From: Hyphomicrobiales bacterium
Lineage (GTDB): Bacteria; Pseudomonadota; Alphaproteobacteria; Rhizobiales; Xanthobacteraceae
Length of the DNA stretch: 64,000 bases
Direction: 5' to 3'
Assembly (NCBI GenBank): GCA_003135415.1
Contig: PLBP01000017.1
Location: forward strand, 62,001-126,000
The notes beneath the pieces are model-generated. The model had not been told where the DNA came from and did not search any database. It worked only from the letters and a program-made list of their open reading frames with translations. A program made the position numbers and the translations under genes. Shown one piece after another: positions 16,251-26,673 of the stretch (its first letter is position 1; every line of letters starts with the position of its first letter).

Positions 16251-17933
16251 TCACGCCGCGGCGGGTTCGGGGCTTGCACCGAAATCCGCCGGAAAGCGCA
16301 CCACGAATTCCGTTCCGGGCTCCAAGCGAATGAAGCTGACGGTTCCGCCGAATTGCCGCGCGGTGGAAACGATCACCTTGAGGCCGAGCGAAACGGGGCG
16401 GGTGAGATCGATATCGCCCGAAAAACCGGCGCCATGGTCGGCGACCCGGAGTTCGATCATGCCCTCCTCGTTCTGCAACAACCTCACCAGGATCGGGCCC
16501 GGCTCGCCCTCCGGATAGGCGTGCTTGAGGGCGTTGGTCATCAGCTCGTTTACAAGGACCGCGAGCGAAGCGGCCTGCCCGCCGGTAACAATCAGGGGGA
16601 CGGCTTCGCAGGTAATCATCCGGCTTTCGCCGGAATAGCTCTTTTCGCTCTCGGCGCAGATCGCGCGCAGGAGTTCGCCGAAATCGACCTTTTCCGAGAC
16701 CTCGGCACCATAGAGATATTTGTAAACCGCGCTCATCGCCATCACACGCTCGCGCGCGCGCGCGAGCTCCGTCCGTGCCGCGGGATCGACGGCCTCCCGC
16801 CCCTGCATCCCGAGCAAGCTCGAGAGGATCTGCAGGCTGTTCATCACCCGGTGCTGCAATTCGCGCAGCAGAAATTCCTTTTGCGCGAACAGATCGTCGA
16901 TCGTAAGCGACATCGCACGCAGCGCCTCCGATAGCTCGCCGAGTTCCGTGGAGGAGCGAAGGCGCGGAAATTGCGCCGTCAAGTCGCCGGCCTGGCGCCG
17001 CCGCGCGATCCGCACCATGCCGAGCATCGGGCGGCGGATCAGGGCGTCGGAAGCGCCGAGAATGCCGGCGACCGCGAACAGGAGTGCCAGCACGCCGAAT
17101 ACGGCGCTTCGCCGGGCGGTGAAATTGAATTCCGTGAGCACAAGCTCGCGGTCGATCGCGACCGCGATGAACATGCCGTTCGGCGAATCCTCGAGCGGCA
17201 CGAAGCCGATGATTTGTTCGCTGCCGCGCGCATCCTTGATGATGAAGGCTCGTTCCGCGCCGTCGTGCCCGACATCGAATATTTGCTTGGCGAACGCCAC
17301 CGTATCGGCGTCCGCGGCACTCGGAATAGTGAAGACGAGCGAGCCCTCCCGGTCGACCACCATGATGCGGTGGTAGATTTGCCAGCGGCGCGCGGCGAAA
17401 TCCTCCCCGATTTTGTCCGAATTGAGGACGAGAGCGACGACGCCGTCGAAACGCCCGTCGGGGCTCTTGTAGGGAATCGAAATGTGAATCGAGCGCTCCC
17501 CCGTCACGCGGCCGGTCGTCAGCGTACCGATGGTGAGCCGCCCCGTTCGTAGCGGCTCGGTGAAATAAATGCGATCGCGCACGTCGAGCGCCGGCGGAAT
17601 CGGAATCGTCGAGCAATGGAACTTGGCGTCGCGGTCGATCAGCGCCACCTCGCGGTAGATCGGCAGGTCCGCGATCACCGACTTGAAATAGGCGGTGCAT
17701 TCCTCCTCGCGCGCGGGCACCGCCGGATGCTTGACGATCGTCAGCATCAAATGGCGGCTGCCCTCGATTAATTGCGACAGCTCCGCCGAGATCAGGTGCG
17801 CGGAAGAAAGTGCCTCCTGGTTCGACTGCCGCTCGAGGAATTCGCGCCACGCGAAGGTGTTATAGGCGGTGATCGCCAGCGGCGGTATCAGCCCCAGCGT
17901 AACCACCACCGCAAGACGGGATCTGAGGCTCAT
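16251..17933 (-). CDS. Membrane sensor histidine kinase (HisKA_2/HWE-like) with extracytoplasmic sensor
   Basis: The 560-residue protein has a membrane helix at 6-24, a periplasmic dCACHE-like sensor (about 40-270, with PYKSPDGRFDGVVALVL typical of that fold), a second helix (about 283-303) and a HAMP-like linker. The dimerisation box is LRELQHRVMNSLQILSSLL, with the phospho-accepting His near residue 358, and the ATPase domain has NELMTNALKHA and DHGAGFSG. LQHRVMN marks the HisKA_2/HWE class, which often feeds the PhyR general stress pathway in alphaproteobacteria. No response regulator is adjacent. It ends two bases from the convergent small secreted protein gene. Confidence 0.88.
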   Translation of the reverse strand: MSLRSRLAVVVTLGLIPPLAITAYNTFAWREFLERQSNQEALSSAHLISAELSQLIEGSRHLMLTIVKHPAVPAREEECTAYFKSVIADLPIYREVALIDRDAKFHCSTIPIPPALDVRDRIYFTEPLRTGRLTIGTLTTGRVTGERSIHISIPYKSPDGRFDGVVALVLNSDKIGEDFAARRWQIYHRIMVVDREGSLVFTIPSAADADTVAFAKQIFDVGHDGAERAFIIKDARGSEQIIGFVPLEDSPNGMFIAVAIDRELVLTEFNFTARRSAVFGVLALLFAVAGILGASDALIRRPMLGMVRIARRRQAGDLTAQFPRLRSSTELGELSEALRAMSLTIDDLFAQKEFLLRELQHRVMNSLQILSSLLGMQGREAVDPAARTELARARERVMAMSAVYKYLYGAEVSEKVDFGELLRAICAESEKSYSGESRMITCEAVPLIVTGGQAASLAVLVNELMTNALKHAYPEGEPGPILVRLLQNEEGMIELRVADHGAGFSGDIDLTRPVSLGLKVIVSTARQFGGTVSFIRLEPGTEFVVRFPADFGASPEPAAA

Positions 17934-18148
17934 GGCCTTAAAGGCTCTCGCTCAAAGCCCGATCCCATCGCTCGCGCCCGGGCGAATTGCAAGGGCGGCG
18001 GAATTGCGGAAATTCTGCCGAACAAACTTCGCCCCTGATAAATACAAAATGCCCCAACCCTGCAATCGCGGCCGGGCCAAAAGGTTCCGTTTTCGGCGGC
18101 GGCGCCCGGCTTATCATTTCTGATAGTCTAACCCGCAGAGGAGGCATG

Positions 18149-18796
18149 ATGCGGCAGGCGACAGTGCTCGCGACGTTCATGATGGGCTGGGCGTGCGCGC
18201 TCCCCGCCTTCGGCGAGCCTTCCTTGCGCGAGATTGCGAGAGTCGAGGGCACGCCGCAGATCCCCGGCCTCAAGATCGTTTATCTGACGCCACTCGGAAA
18301 TCCCACCGACGCCAAGTGGAAGAACATTCTCGTTCACCAGACCGAAGGGCCCGCGGGCTCGGCGAAAAACGGTGCGGCGGAGCAAGCGAAAAATCCGACG
18401 CGGCGCGGCGTGACGGTGTGGGTCGAGACCGACGGCACCGTCTATTGGGCAACATCCGAGACCGCGATCCCGACGCAGAGCGACGGCGCCAACCGCAACG
18501 ACAACAAGTACATCGACAATTCCAAGACCTTCCACGCCGTCACCAAGGACAACTCGATCGGCATCGAATTCTCCGGCAATTATCCCGACGTGCGAAAGCC
18601 GGTGACGGCCGAGCAGACCGCCGCCTGGCTCGTGCTCGTGCGCTTTTTGCAGGAGCGTTACGGCATTCCGCCCGAGAACATCTACGCCCATAACTGGATC
18701 GACTTTAAGGATTCGCGCTATTGCGAGGCCTGCGAACTCGCGACGCTCGCCCGCAAGCTCAACTACATTCCCACGCCCGTTTCCGCGCGGCGTTAA
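18149..18796 (+). CDS. Exported N-acetylmuramoyl-L-alanine amidase (Amidase_2 / PGRP fold)
   Basis: The 215-residue protein has a signal peptide (about 1-20, ending ALPAFG) and an Amidase_2 domain. The first zinc-ligand region is ILVHQTEG, followed by TVYWATSETAIPTQ, the SIGIEFSGNYPD segment and AHNWIDFKDSRYCEAC, with the second His and the acidic position. Family members cut the amide bond between muramic acid and the stem peptide in the periplasm. AGGAGG at 18139-18144 supports ATG 18149 (4-base spacing); ATG 18146 is possible but too close. It stands alone. Confidence 0.82.
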   Translation: MRQATVLATFMMGWACALPAFGEPSLREIARVEGTPQIPGLKIVYLTPLGNPTDAKWKNILVHQTEGPAGSAKNGAAEQAKNPTRRGVTVWVETDGTVYWATSETAIPTQSDGANRNDNKYIDNSKTFHAVTKDNSIGIEFSGNYPDVRKPVTAEQTAAWLVLVRFLQERYGIPPENIYAHNWIDFKDSRYCEACELATLARKLNYIPTPVSARR

Positions 18797-18901
18797 ACAA
18801 ACGTTACTCGCACGCCGATTACGGGTGCTTTTATTTCGACCCCTGGTTGGAACCCCTTCTCTGCCTGGGAATTGGTCTTAGCGGGTGACCAAGGGGTAGC
18901 T

Positions 18902-19120
18902 GTGTCCAAGGATAAAACAACGCGCGAAACAGGGCCTAAGCTCGGCGCACTGGAAAATAGGCAAGACTCTGAGCAGGATCGGCGGGATCTGCGCAAGCTG
19001 ATCGACCGGTTTCACCGGGAGCCCGGAAGCAACGACGACGGCGGCTATTACCGCAATGTCGGACGGCTCATCATCCGTCCGCTGATGAACCCCCACTCGT
19101 CCGGCGACAAGGGGCGCTAG
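18902..19120 (+). CDS. Small charged hypothetical protein
   Basis: A GTG at 18902 with AAGGGG ten bases upstream opens a 72-codon frame rich in Asp, Arg and Lys, with no membrane segment: DRRDLRKLIDRFHRE, then NDDGGYYRNVGRLIIRPLM. The codon use looks like coding DNA of this genome. No family is recognised. A TTG at 18872 in the same frame is a less likely start. Confidence 0.45.
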   Translation: MSKDKTTRETGPKLGALENRQDSEQDRRDLRKLIDRFHREPGSNDDGGYYRNVGRLIIRPLMNPHSSGDKGR

Positions 19121-19270
19121 CCCATTTTCACGCGTCCACTCGCGCGGGAGCCTTTCTCGCGCCTCGCGCGAGGAAAGCGCGCGTTCCCGCATCGCGTCAG
19201 CCATGACAACTTCGCATGTGTCGGGGGTTCGGAGTTGCGATAACTTCGCGCCAAATCCGTGGAGGTTCCC

Positions 19271-20236
19271 ATGCTCTCACGCCGCGAATTGTTCACCGGC
19301 TCTGCCGCCCTCGCTCTTTATGCAACGCTCCCGCCGCCCGCTCTGGCGCGCGCACCGCTCGCCAGCAAACAAGTTCCCGGCGTCTTCCGCCAATCGGTCG
19401 GCAATATCGAGGTGACGGCGCTCCTGGACGGCGACTTCACGTTTCCACCCGAACTTTTCCCCGGGGCCAAGCCCGAAGAGTAAAAGGCGCTCGCCGAGCG
19501 CGCTTTCTCGCCTTACCCCGTGCACTCGCCTGCCAATGTCTACGCGGTGAACACCGGCGACAAGCTCTATCTCGTCGACACCGGCACCGGCGCCTTCGCC
19601 GCCTCGTTCCCCGGCACCGAGCTCGGCCATCTCGGTGAGGCGCTCGCCGCAGCCAACATCGCGCGCGACGACGTCGATGCGATTCTGCTCACGCATCTTC
19701 ACCCCGATCATTTCGGCGGGCTCGTGGCGGGACGCGACGCACTCTTCCCGCGCGCGGAAATCATCGTGCCGGAGGCCGACACGAAATTCTGGCTCAGTAC
19801 CGAAGTCGCGGCCCAAGCGCCGGCCGACGCCAAGCCCTTCTTCGACATGGCGCGGAGCGCGATGACACCTTATGAGAGCCGCACCCGCAAGATCGCACCG
19901 AACGGACCGGTGATTCCCGGCATCGAGGCGATCGCGCTCCCCGGTCACACCGTCGGCCACACCGCCTACATGATCGGCAGCGGCAACGACCGTCTCCTGA
20001 TCTGGGGCGACATCGTACACAACGCAGCACTGCAATTCCCGCGACCCGATTTGACGATTCCCTACGACACCGATCAGCCACAGGCGGCGGCGTCGAGGAA
20101 GCGCGCCTTCGACATTGCGGCCACCGACCGCATCATGATCGCCGGCATGCACCTACCCTTCCCCGGCCTCGGCCATGTCGAGCGCGACGGCGAGCGCTAC
20201 GCCTATCATCCGGTGTCCTGGACGCCGAAGTATTAG
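19271..20236 (+). pseudogene. Tat-exported metallo-beta-lactamase-fold hydrolase interrupted by an in-frame stop
   Basis: GGAGG precedes ATG 19271, and the product starts with a twin-arginine signal (LSRRELFTGSAALAL). The same frame continues to 20236 as a complete MBL-fold protein: LVDTGTGAF, the zinc motif THLHPDH, LPGHTVGHTAYM, GDIVHN and a terminal GMHLPFPG. TAA at 19481-19483 breaks it after KPEE, and the next codons (KALAERAFSPYPVHSPANVY) continue the fold, so a single nonsense change is the simplest reading. A GTG at 19520 could restart translation without the signal and first strands. Relatives are periplasmic lactonase or quinolone-degrading-type hydrolases; the substrate is unknown. 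Confidence 0.7.
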
Positions 20237-20265
20237 CGCGAAAAATTCTCGCGGGGCTAGCAACG

Positions 20266-20301
20266 AAAAACGGAGCCCGTCGTTCCTGACGGACTCCGTT
20301 T
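20266..20301. terminator. Bidirectional terminator
   Basis: AAACGGAGCCCGTC pairs with GACGGACTCCGTTT (one mismatch) around a short loop, with A-runs on the left and T on the right. It lies between the end of the interrupted MBL gene and the end of the convergent gene at 20336, so it can serve both. Confidence 0.7.
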
Positions 20302-20335
20302 GAATTCTCGGACAGGCTACGCGTGCGAGCGAAGC

Positions 20336-20713
20336 TCAGGCGACCGTGGCGTGCTCTTTATCTTTGGCTTTTTTGCTCTTCTTCTGGGCTGCCTGGATCT
20401 TCGGCGCCGTCTGGACCTTTGACGTCGGCTGGATCTTCGGCGCGGACTGAACTTTCGCTTCCGGCTCGGATTCCGGCTCCTTGCGGGGCAGCGGATAGTT
20501 GGAAGAATCGTAGAGCTTGCGGATTTCCGCGTGCCAATAACGGCGCTCATTCGCTTCCAGGATCGCGCCCAGAAGATTCGCGCGCGGCAGCACTTCGATT
20601 GCGAAGCGGAGCGCCTCCGCGCCGGTTTCGAAGCGCTGATAGCGCATGGGCCGCGGTCCGCGCATGCTGCGGCCGGCGAAGATTTCGGCCGGTGCGTTAT
20701 AATCGAAGGCCAT
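20336..20713 (-). CDS. Conserved hypothetical protein with hexapeptide-repeat tail
   Basis: The 125-residue product begins MAFDYNAPAEIFAGRSMRGP and has a compact N-terminal part of about 75 residues (RFETGAEALRFAIEV, then LEANERRYWHAEIRKLYD). This is a pattern I associate with small conserved proteins of Bradyrhizobium relatives without known function. The C-terminus is a low-complexity tail of four 6-residue units (KVQSAP, KIQPTS, KVQTAP, KIQAAQ), then a Lys-rich end. The start at 20713 follows AGGAG; the longer frame to 20824 runs into the next gene's terminator and was rejected. Confidence 0.7.
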   Translation of the reverse strand: MAFDYNAPAEIFAGRSMRGPRPMRYQRFETGAEALRFAIEVLPRANLLGAILEANERRYWHAEIRKLYDSSNYPLPRKEPESEPEAKVQSAPKIQPTSKVQTAPKIQAAQKKSKKAKDKEHATVA

Positions 20714-20784
20714 GATCCACTCCTGAAAAATCAACGAAGCATGACACTCTATATGGGCATGTAAGCAAGGCTTTGTAAGGGCAA

Positions 20785-20813
20785 CAAAAAACCCGGCGCG
20801 TGGAAGCGCCGGG
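20785..20813 (-). terminator. Rho-independent terminator of the cold-shock gene
   Basis: On the minus strand CCCGGCGC and GCGCCGGG form a perfect 8-bp stem followed directly by six T, 24 bases after the cold-shock gene stop. Confidence 0.85.
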
Positions 20814-20836
20814 TTCGATTGCATGTGTCGCAGACG

Positions 20837-21040
20837 TTAGGCGTCTTGCAGGTTCGAAGCGGCTTGCTTGCCGCGCTCGGTCACGATGTCGAAGTTGAGC
20901 TTCTGGCCTTCGACCAGACCGCGCATACCCGCACGTTCCACCGCCGACACGTGAACGAACACATCGGGTCCGCCCTCGGTCTGCTGAATGAAACCGAAAC
21001 CTTTTTGCGAATTGAAGAACTTAACCGTACCGCTAGCCAT
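20837..21040 (-). CDS. cspA: Cold-shock domain protein (CspA family)
   Basis: The 67-residue protein is a single cold-shock domain: [18 protein letters not shown] with RNP1 KGFGFI (13-18) and RNP2 VFVHVS (27-32), ending in the family's GKQAASNL. It binds single-stranded RNA or DNA and acts as an RNA chaperone. It has its own terminator and a structured 5' leader, so it is probably a monocistronic unit with control at the RNA level. Several csp copies per genome are usual in this order, and the paralogue identity is not decidable here. Confidence 0.93.
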   Translation of the reverse strand: MASGTVKFFNSQKGFGFIQQTEGGPDVFVHVSAVERAGMRGLVEGQKLNFDIVTERGKQAASNLQDA

Positions 21041-21098
21041 TGTAGATCTCTCCTAGAAGCGCTCAGCGCTTTTTTGCCACCGCACGACGATCGTGCGG
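21041..21098 (-). promoter_or_regulatory. Structured 5' leader of the cold-shock gene
   Basis: Upstream of the start on the minus strand are the ribosome site AGGAGAGA, a short hairpin (AAGCG and CGCTT at 21057-21071) and a perfect 8-bp hairpin CCGCACGA-cga-TCGTGCGG at 21080-21098. Long structured leaders that remodel with temperature are known for csp genes; that function here is inference. Confidence 0.5.
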
Positions 21099-21300
21099 CT
21101 TTTCATTCGACTTCAGCGCGTTCTGGGGAAGGCCCTTGCTTGCGGGGCGCATATCAAGAAAAGCGAAAAGTATCGAACAAGACGATTATACAGAAAAATG
21201 GCGCAAAGACAATTGGAATAAATCGCGCGACTGGGCCATGCTTTTCACTCCCCCGGCGCGCCTTTATTCTGGCTGCAAGCGGAACGATGTCTTCGGCAAA

Positions 21301-21501
21301 ATGACAGAAAAACTGATTACGATCTTCGTGGGCGTATTCATCGCGGTTGTGTCATGGGGGCCGCTATATATTGTCGAGGCGCGCGATCCTCAAGCAATGC
21401 CGGTCGGGCTCGGCCTGCTGACCTTTGCCGTCAGCTTTGTCGGCGGCATGATCGCCCTCGTTGGGCTTGTTCGGCTGGTGATCCACGCCTCCCGGTCTTA
21501 A
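21301..21501 (+). CDS. Small two-helix membrane protein
   Basis: From ATG 21301 the 66-residue frame gives two hydrophobic helices (about 6-24 and 38-60) joined by EARDPQAMPVG. No family is recognised. The ribosome site is weak (no clear GGAG before 21301), and the frame remains open further upstream without protein-like sequence, so the start is uncertain. A strong terminator 109 bases after the stop supports transcription through it. Confidence 0.5.
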   Translation: MTEKLITIFVGVFIAVVSWGPLYIVEARDPQAMPVGLGLLTFAVSFVGGMIALVGLVRLVIHASRS

Positions 21502-21609
21502 AAACACCCGCCGGATCACGCGGCTTCTTGTATTCGAGGAAATCCTTCCTACATACAAAGCATACGTCATCAAGTAACAGCCGGATTTCAATCGGCGAAT
21601 TTTAGGAAG

Positions 21610-21633
21610 CCCGGCGCGCAGCCGGGTTTTTTT
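21610..21633 (+). terminator. Rho-independent terminator
   Basis: CCCGGC, five-base loop, GCCGGG, then seven T. It lies between the small membrane protein and the next plus-strand gene. Confidence 0.8.
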
Positions 21634-21660
21634 ATCTGCGCAGGCTCAGTGAGGCGTATC

Positions 21661-21957
21661 ATGACCGACAAAACGATCAAGCTCGACCAGCACCGCGGCA
21701 TGTCGGCGCAGAAAGCGACTGACTTGCGCCGTCTGCTCTCGGGCGTGGAGGCCGACAAGAAGGCGCTACGCTCGCGGCAGGAGGCGCTGGAGAAGCAATT
21801 GATCTCGAAGCCCGCGACAACGTGGGAAGAAGCCGCTGAGAAGGCGCGCTATCTCCTCTGGCTTTTCGCCTCGACACAGGCGGCGCAAGACCCGCGCCGG
21901 AAGAAATTGATTGCGAATGTGCTGGACGACTTCAAGCGGCTCTCTGTGGACCACTGA
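21661..21957 (+). CDS. Hypothetical helical protein
   Basis: The 98-residue product is charged and predicted helical throughout, with a coiled-coil-like stretch (SGVEADKKALRSRQEALEKQ) and a second helix from about 55 to 92. No membrane helix and no known motif are present. The ATG at 21661 follows GAGG with suitable spacing. A palindromic repeat follows within 35 bases. The family is not recognised. Confidence 0.65.
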   Translation: MTDKTIKLDQHRGMSAQKATDLRRLLSGVEADKKALRSRQEALEKQLISKPATTWEEAAEKARYLLWLFASTQAAQDPRRKKLIANVLDDFKRLSVDH

Positions 21958-21988
21958 TTAGGTCCAGAGGCTTTTGATTAGTTTCTTT

Positions 21989-22117
21989 CGTCATCGCGGG
22001 GCTTGACCCGGCGATCCATGATGAAATTCAGCGAACGCCGGAGTGCAGTATGGATGCGCGGGCAGGCAAGCTTGCGCAGCCTGCCTAAAGTTGGCTGCGA
22101 GCCCGCGCATGATGATC
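21989..22117. repeat. Rhizobial-type intergenic palindromic repeat
   Basis: The sequence starts CGTCATCGCGGGGCTTGACC and ends with GAGCCCGCGCATGATG, its partial reverse complement, with ATGGATGCGCGGGC in the middle. This is the layout of abundant intergenic palindromic elements in Bradyrhizobium-like genomes. It contains a further inner inverted repeat (GCAGGC and GCCTGC). It fills the gap between a plus-strand gene and the VWA gene. Confidence 0.6.
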
Positions 22118-22146
22118 AGAGAGCACCCGATTATGGGTCTCCAATC

Positions 22147-23325
22147 TCACCGCACCAACTCCTTCATCGCCTCGTCGAGGCCCGTGAGCGTCAGCGGATA
22201 CATCCGTCCCGTCATCAATTGCTTCATCATGCGGATCGAGTGGGTGTAGTCCCACTGGTTCTCCGGCACCGGGTTCAACCACACCGCGTGCGGATAGGTA
22301 CGCGTGATGCGCTGCATCCACGTGGAGCCCGGCTCCTCGTTCATGTGCTCGACCGAGCCGCCCGGCTGCGTCACCTCGTAGGGGCTCATCGAAGCGTCGC
22401 CGACGAAGATCAGTTTGTAGTCGTGCGGATAGGTGTGCATCACCTGCCAGGTCGGCGTCGTCTCCTGCCAGCGGCGGCGATTGTCCTTCCACACCCGCTC
22501 GTAGAGGCAGTTGTGGAAGTAGAAATGCTCGAGATGCTTGAACTCGGTGCGCGCGGCCGAGAACAGCTCCTCGCAAAGCTTGATGTGCCAATCCATCGAG
22601 CCGCCGATGTCGAGGAAAAGGAGCACCTTCACGGCGTTCCGCCGCTCGGGCCGCAACAGCAAATCGAGATAGCCCTTGTTCGCGGTCTCCTTGATGGTGC
22701 CGTCGAGGTCCAATTCCTCCGGCGCGCCGGTACGGGCGAATTTGCGGAGCCGCCGCAGTGCGAGCTTGATGTTGCGGGTGCCAAGCTCGACCGTGTCGTC
22801 GAGATCGCGGAACTCGCGCTTGTCCCACACCTTCACCGCGCGCTTGTGGCGGCTCTCGGCCTGGCCGATGCGGACGCCCTCGGGATTGTAGCCATAGGCC
22901 CCAAAGGGCGACGTGCCGGCCGTGCCGATCCACTTGCTGCCGCCCTGGTGGCGGCCCTTCTGCTCGGCGAGACACTTCGCGAGCGTTTCCATAATTTTGT
23001 CCCAGTCGCCGAGGGCCTGGATTTCTTTCATCTCTTCTTCGGTGAGGTATTTCTCCGCGAGCTTCTTCAGCCACTCGGCGGGGATTTCTGCCGCACCTGT
23101 GACTTCTCCGAGCATCTCGATGCCCTTGAACACCTGGCCGAACACGCGGTCGAATTTGTCGAGGTTGCGCTCGTCCTTCACCAGCGTCGCGCGCGAGAGA
23201 TAATAAAAGTCCTCGATCTTTTGCGCGGCGAGATTCTTGTCCATGCCTTCCATCAAGGTGAGGTATTCGCGGACGGTAACGGGCAGGCCCGCGGCTTTCA
23301 GCTCGTGGAAGAAGGCGAGGAACAT
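22147..23325 (-). CDS. VWA-domain (CoxE-like) protein, probable MoxR partner
   Basis: The 392-residue protein has an N-terminal helical part (about 1-190) and a von Willebrand A-like C-terminal domain whose metal-site start reads LLFLDIGGSMD, with Gly in place of the usual Ser of DxSxS at one position. Further on come IFVGDASMSPYE and TYPHAVWLNPVPENQWDYT. In alphaproteobacteria this class normally sits directly after a MoxR ATPase such as the one at 5543-6391, and together they act as a metal-insertion or complex-assembly chaperone. Here the two are 16 kb apart on opposite strands. The start at 23325 matches the MFLAFFHELKAAG beginning usual in relatives. Confidence 0.82.
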   Translation of the reverse strand: MFLAFFHELKAAGLPVTVREYLTLMEGMDKNLAAQKIEDFYYLSRATLVKDERNLDKFDRVFGQVFKGIEMLGEVTGAAEIPAEWLKKLAEKYLTEEEMKEIQALGDWDKIMETLAKCLAEQKGRHQGGSKWIGTAGTSPFGAYGYNPEGVRIGQAESRHKRAVKVWDKREFRDLDDTVELGTRNIKLALRRLRKFARTGAPEELDLDGTIKETANKGYLDLLLRPERRNAVKVLLFLDIGGSMDWHIKLCEELFSAARTEFKHLEHFYFHNCLYERVWKDNRRRWQETTPTWQVMHTYPHDYKLIFVGDASMSPYEVTQPGGSVEHMNEEPGSTWMQRITRTYPHAVWLNPVPENQWDYTHSIRMMKQLMTGRMYPLTLTGLDEAMKELVR

Positions 23326-23346
23326 GGGAGTGTTTTACACGCTGAA

Positions 23347-23580
23347 TTAAACGCCGTCATGCCCGGCTTTATGCTGGGCATCCACGTCTTTCTTGGTTGC
23401 AAAGACGTCCGCGATGTGCGATTCCAGATTCAAGTCGCGGTGCGCGAGATGCGCGCGCTCGCCGAGCCCGGTGCAAGTCGGCGCGAATAATTGGTGCTGG
23501 CGTGCCGCCATCAACGGCCGCATCTTCTTCCACGCCCAGCCCGCCGACCAGGCGCCATGGGCGACGAGAAAGGTCGCCAT
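23347..23580 (-). pseudogene. Alpha/beta hydrolase, N-terminal fragment ended by a palindromic repeat
   Basis: From ATG 23580, MATFLVAHGAWSAGWAWKKM and TPxxTGLGER-type residues (APTCTGLGERAHLAHRDLNL) match the N-terminus of small alpha/beta hydrolases: strand, oxyanion-hole HGAW, first helix. After about 57 codons the frame enters the repeat at 23351-23408 and ends. The nucleophile elbow, Asp and His of the triad are missing; full-length relatives are about 230-250 residues. The start lies directly after the lipoprotein stop. Confidence 0.7.
23351..23408. repeat. Palindromic repeat truncating a hydrolase gene
   Basis: Two hairpins in series: TGCCCGGC-tttat-GCTGGGCA (one mismatch) at 23360-23380 and ACGTCTTT-cttggttgc-AAAGACGT (perfect) at 23384-23408. 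It begins CCGTCATGCCCGGCTT, like rhizobial intergenic palindromic elements, and lies at the point where hydrolase similarity stops. Confidence 0.6.
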
Positions 23581-23838
23581 CTATCGCTCGAACGGCGACG
23601 TCTTGCCGGGCGCGAGGCAAACGAAGACGTTGGTGCCGCCGGCATCCGCTCCCCTCGCGGTGATCCTCGCGGTGCGGCCATATTGCTTGCAATAATCCTG
23701 CGCCGCCGCCTCGGCGGCGGCATCGCTACTGATGATTTTCGGCACGATGCCGCCGGTCTCGTTACCCTGAATCTTGTTCGAATCCGTGCAGCCGGCCAAC
23801 CCGGCAAGCGCGGCCGCAATCAGCGCCCATCGCAGCAT
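23581..23838 (-). CDS. Small lipoprotein
   Basis: The 85-residue product has a lipoprotein signal: MLRWALIAAALAGLAGC, with lipobox LAGC placing the lipidated Cys at 17. The mature part is about 68 residues with a repeated DAAAEAAAQDYC helix and two more Cys (YC and VFVC) that could pair. It is directly followed, without gap, by the truncated hydrolase, so the pair was probably co-transcribed. Function is unknown. Confidence 0.7.
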   Translation of the reverse strand: MLRWALIAAALAGLAGCTDSNKIQGNETGGIVPKIISSDAAAEAAAQDYCKQYGRTARITARGADAGGTNVFVCLAPGKTSPFER

Positions 23839-23890
23839 GAAAATCCCTCCCGCCCCGGGTATTCTCTAGCCAAACACTTTGGCAAGATTT

Positions 23891-26124
<2,234 letters not shown>

Positions 26125-26217
26125 CGCTCTCCCCGCCTTTGATGATTGGGCATGCCGAAGCGCTCGCGCGCTCTATAGAGCGCGGCGGCCCGCGTTGCAA
26201 AGACGGCGGTGAAGACG

Positions 26218-26589
26218 TCAGGTCGTGCGCAGGAGACCGGTGAGCGCGATCCGCGCTTCGGTGACGCGGATAGTGAGGTGGGCGAGCGCGTTGCTGAATT
26301 CCGTCGCGTCCCTCGCCTCTTCGATTTCCTCGGCGGCACGCGCCACGTCGAAGGCGCCGACGCCGCGCGCCGAACCCTTCAATTTATGCGCGGCCTCATG
26401 CCGGGCCCGCTCGTCCTCGGCGTCCGTGATGAGTGTGAGCAGGCTATCCACCTGCTGGCCGAACAGCACCAGCACTTCGCGTGCCAGCGAGCGGTCGCGG
26501 AATGTCACCCGATCGAGAAAGGACAGGTCGATCGCGCCCATTTTCGCCATCGTTCCGAATGCTTCCGCCATCGCCGTGTGCATTCCCAT
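26218..26589 (-). CDS. Histidine phosphotransfer (Hpt) domain protein
   Basis: The 123-residue protein is a stand-alone Hpt helical bundle with the phospho-accepting His68 in AAHKLKGSARGVGA. Such proteins relay phosphate between hybrid kinases and response regulators. Several in-frame Met codons lie near the start (residues 1, 3, 7, 14, 17), so the true N-terminus could be up to 16 residues shorter. No kinase or regulator is next to it; the partners are elsewhere. Confidence 0.85.
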   Translation of the reverse strand: MGMHTAMAEAFGTMAKMGAIDLSFLDRVTFRDRSLAREVLVLFGQQVDSLLTLITDAEDERARHEAAHKLKGSARGVGAFDVARAAEEIEEARDATEFSNALAHLTIRVTEARIALTGLLRTT

Positions 26590-26673
26590 ACCCTGACCCC
26601 GAACTCCGGGCGCGCGAATCCGCCCGCGCCAATGCTCGCGCGATTTGGTAAACAGAGATTCAAGATTTGGCGC

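Noticed and set aside
16228-17850. 540-codon frame over the histidine kinase
   Set aside because: Same strand but different frame from a complete kinase with all boxes; it has no domain.
21989-23408. Possible CRISPR array from the two palindromic repeats
   Set aside because: Only two dissimilar palindromes, 1.2 kb apart, with no regular spacers and no cas genes.
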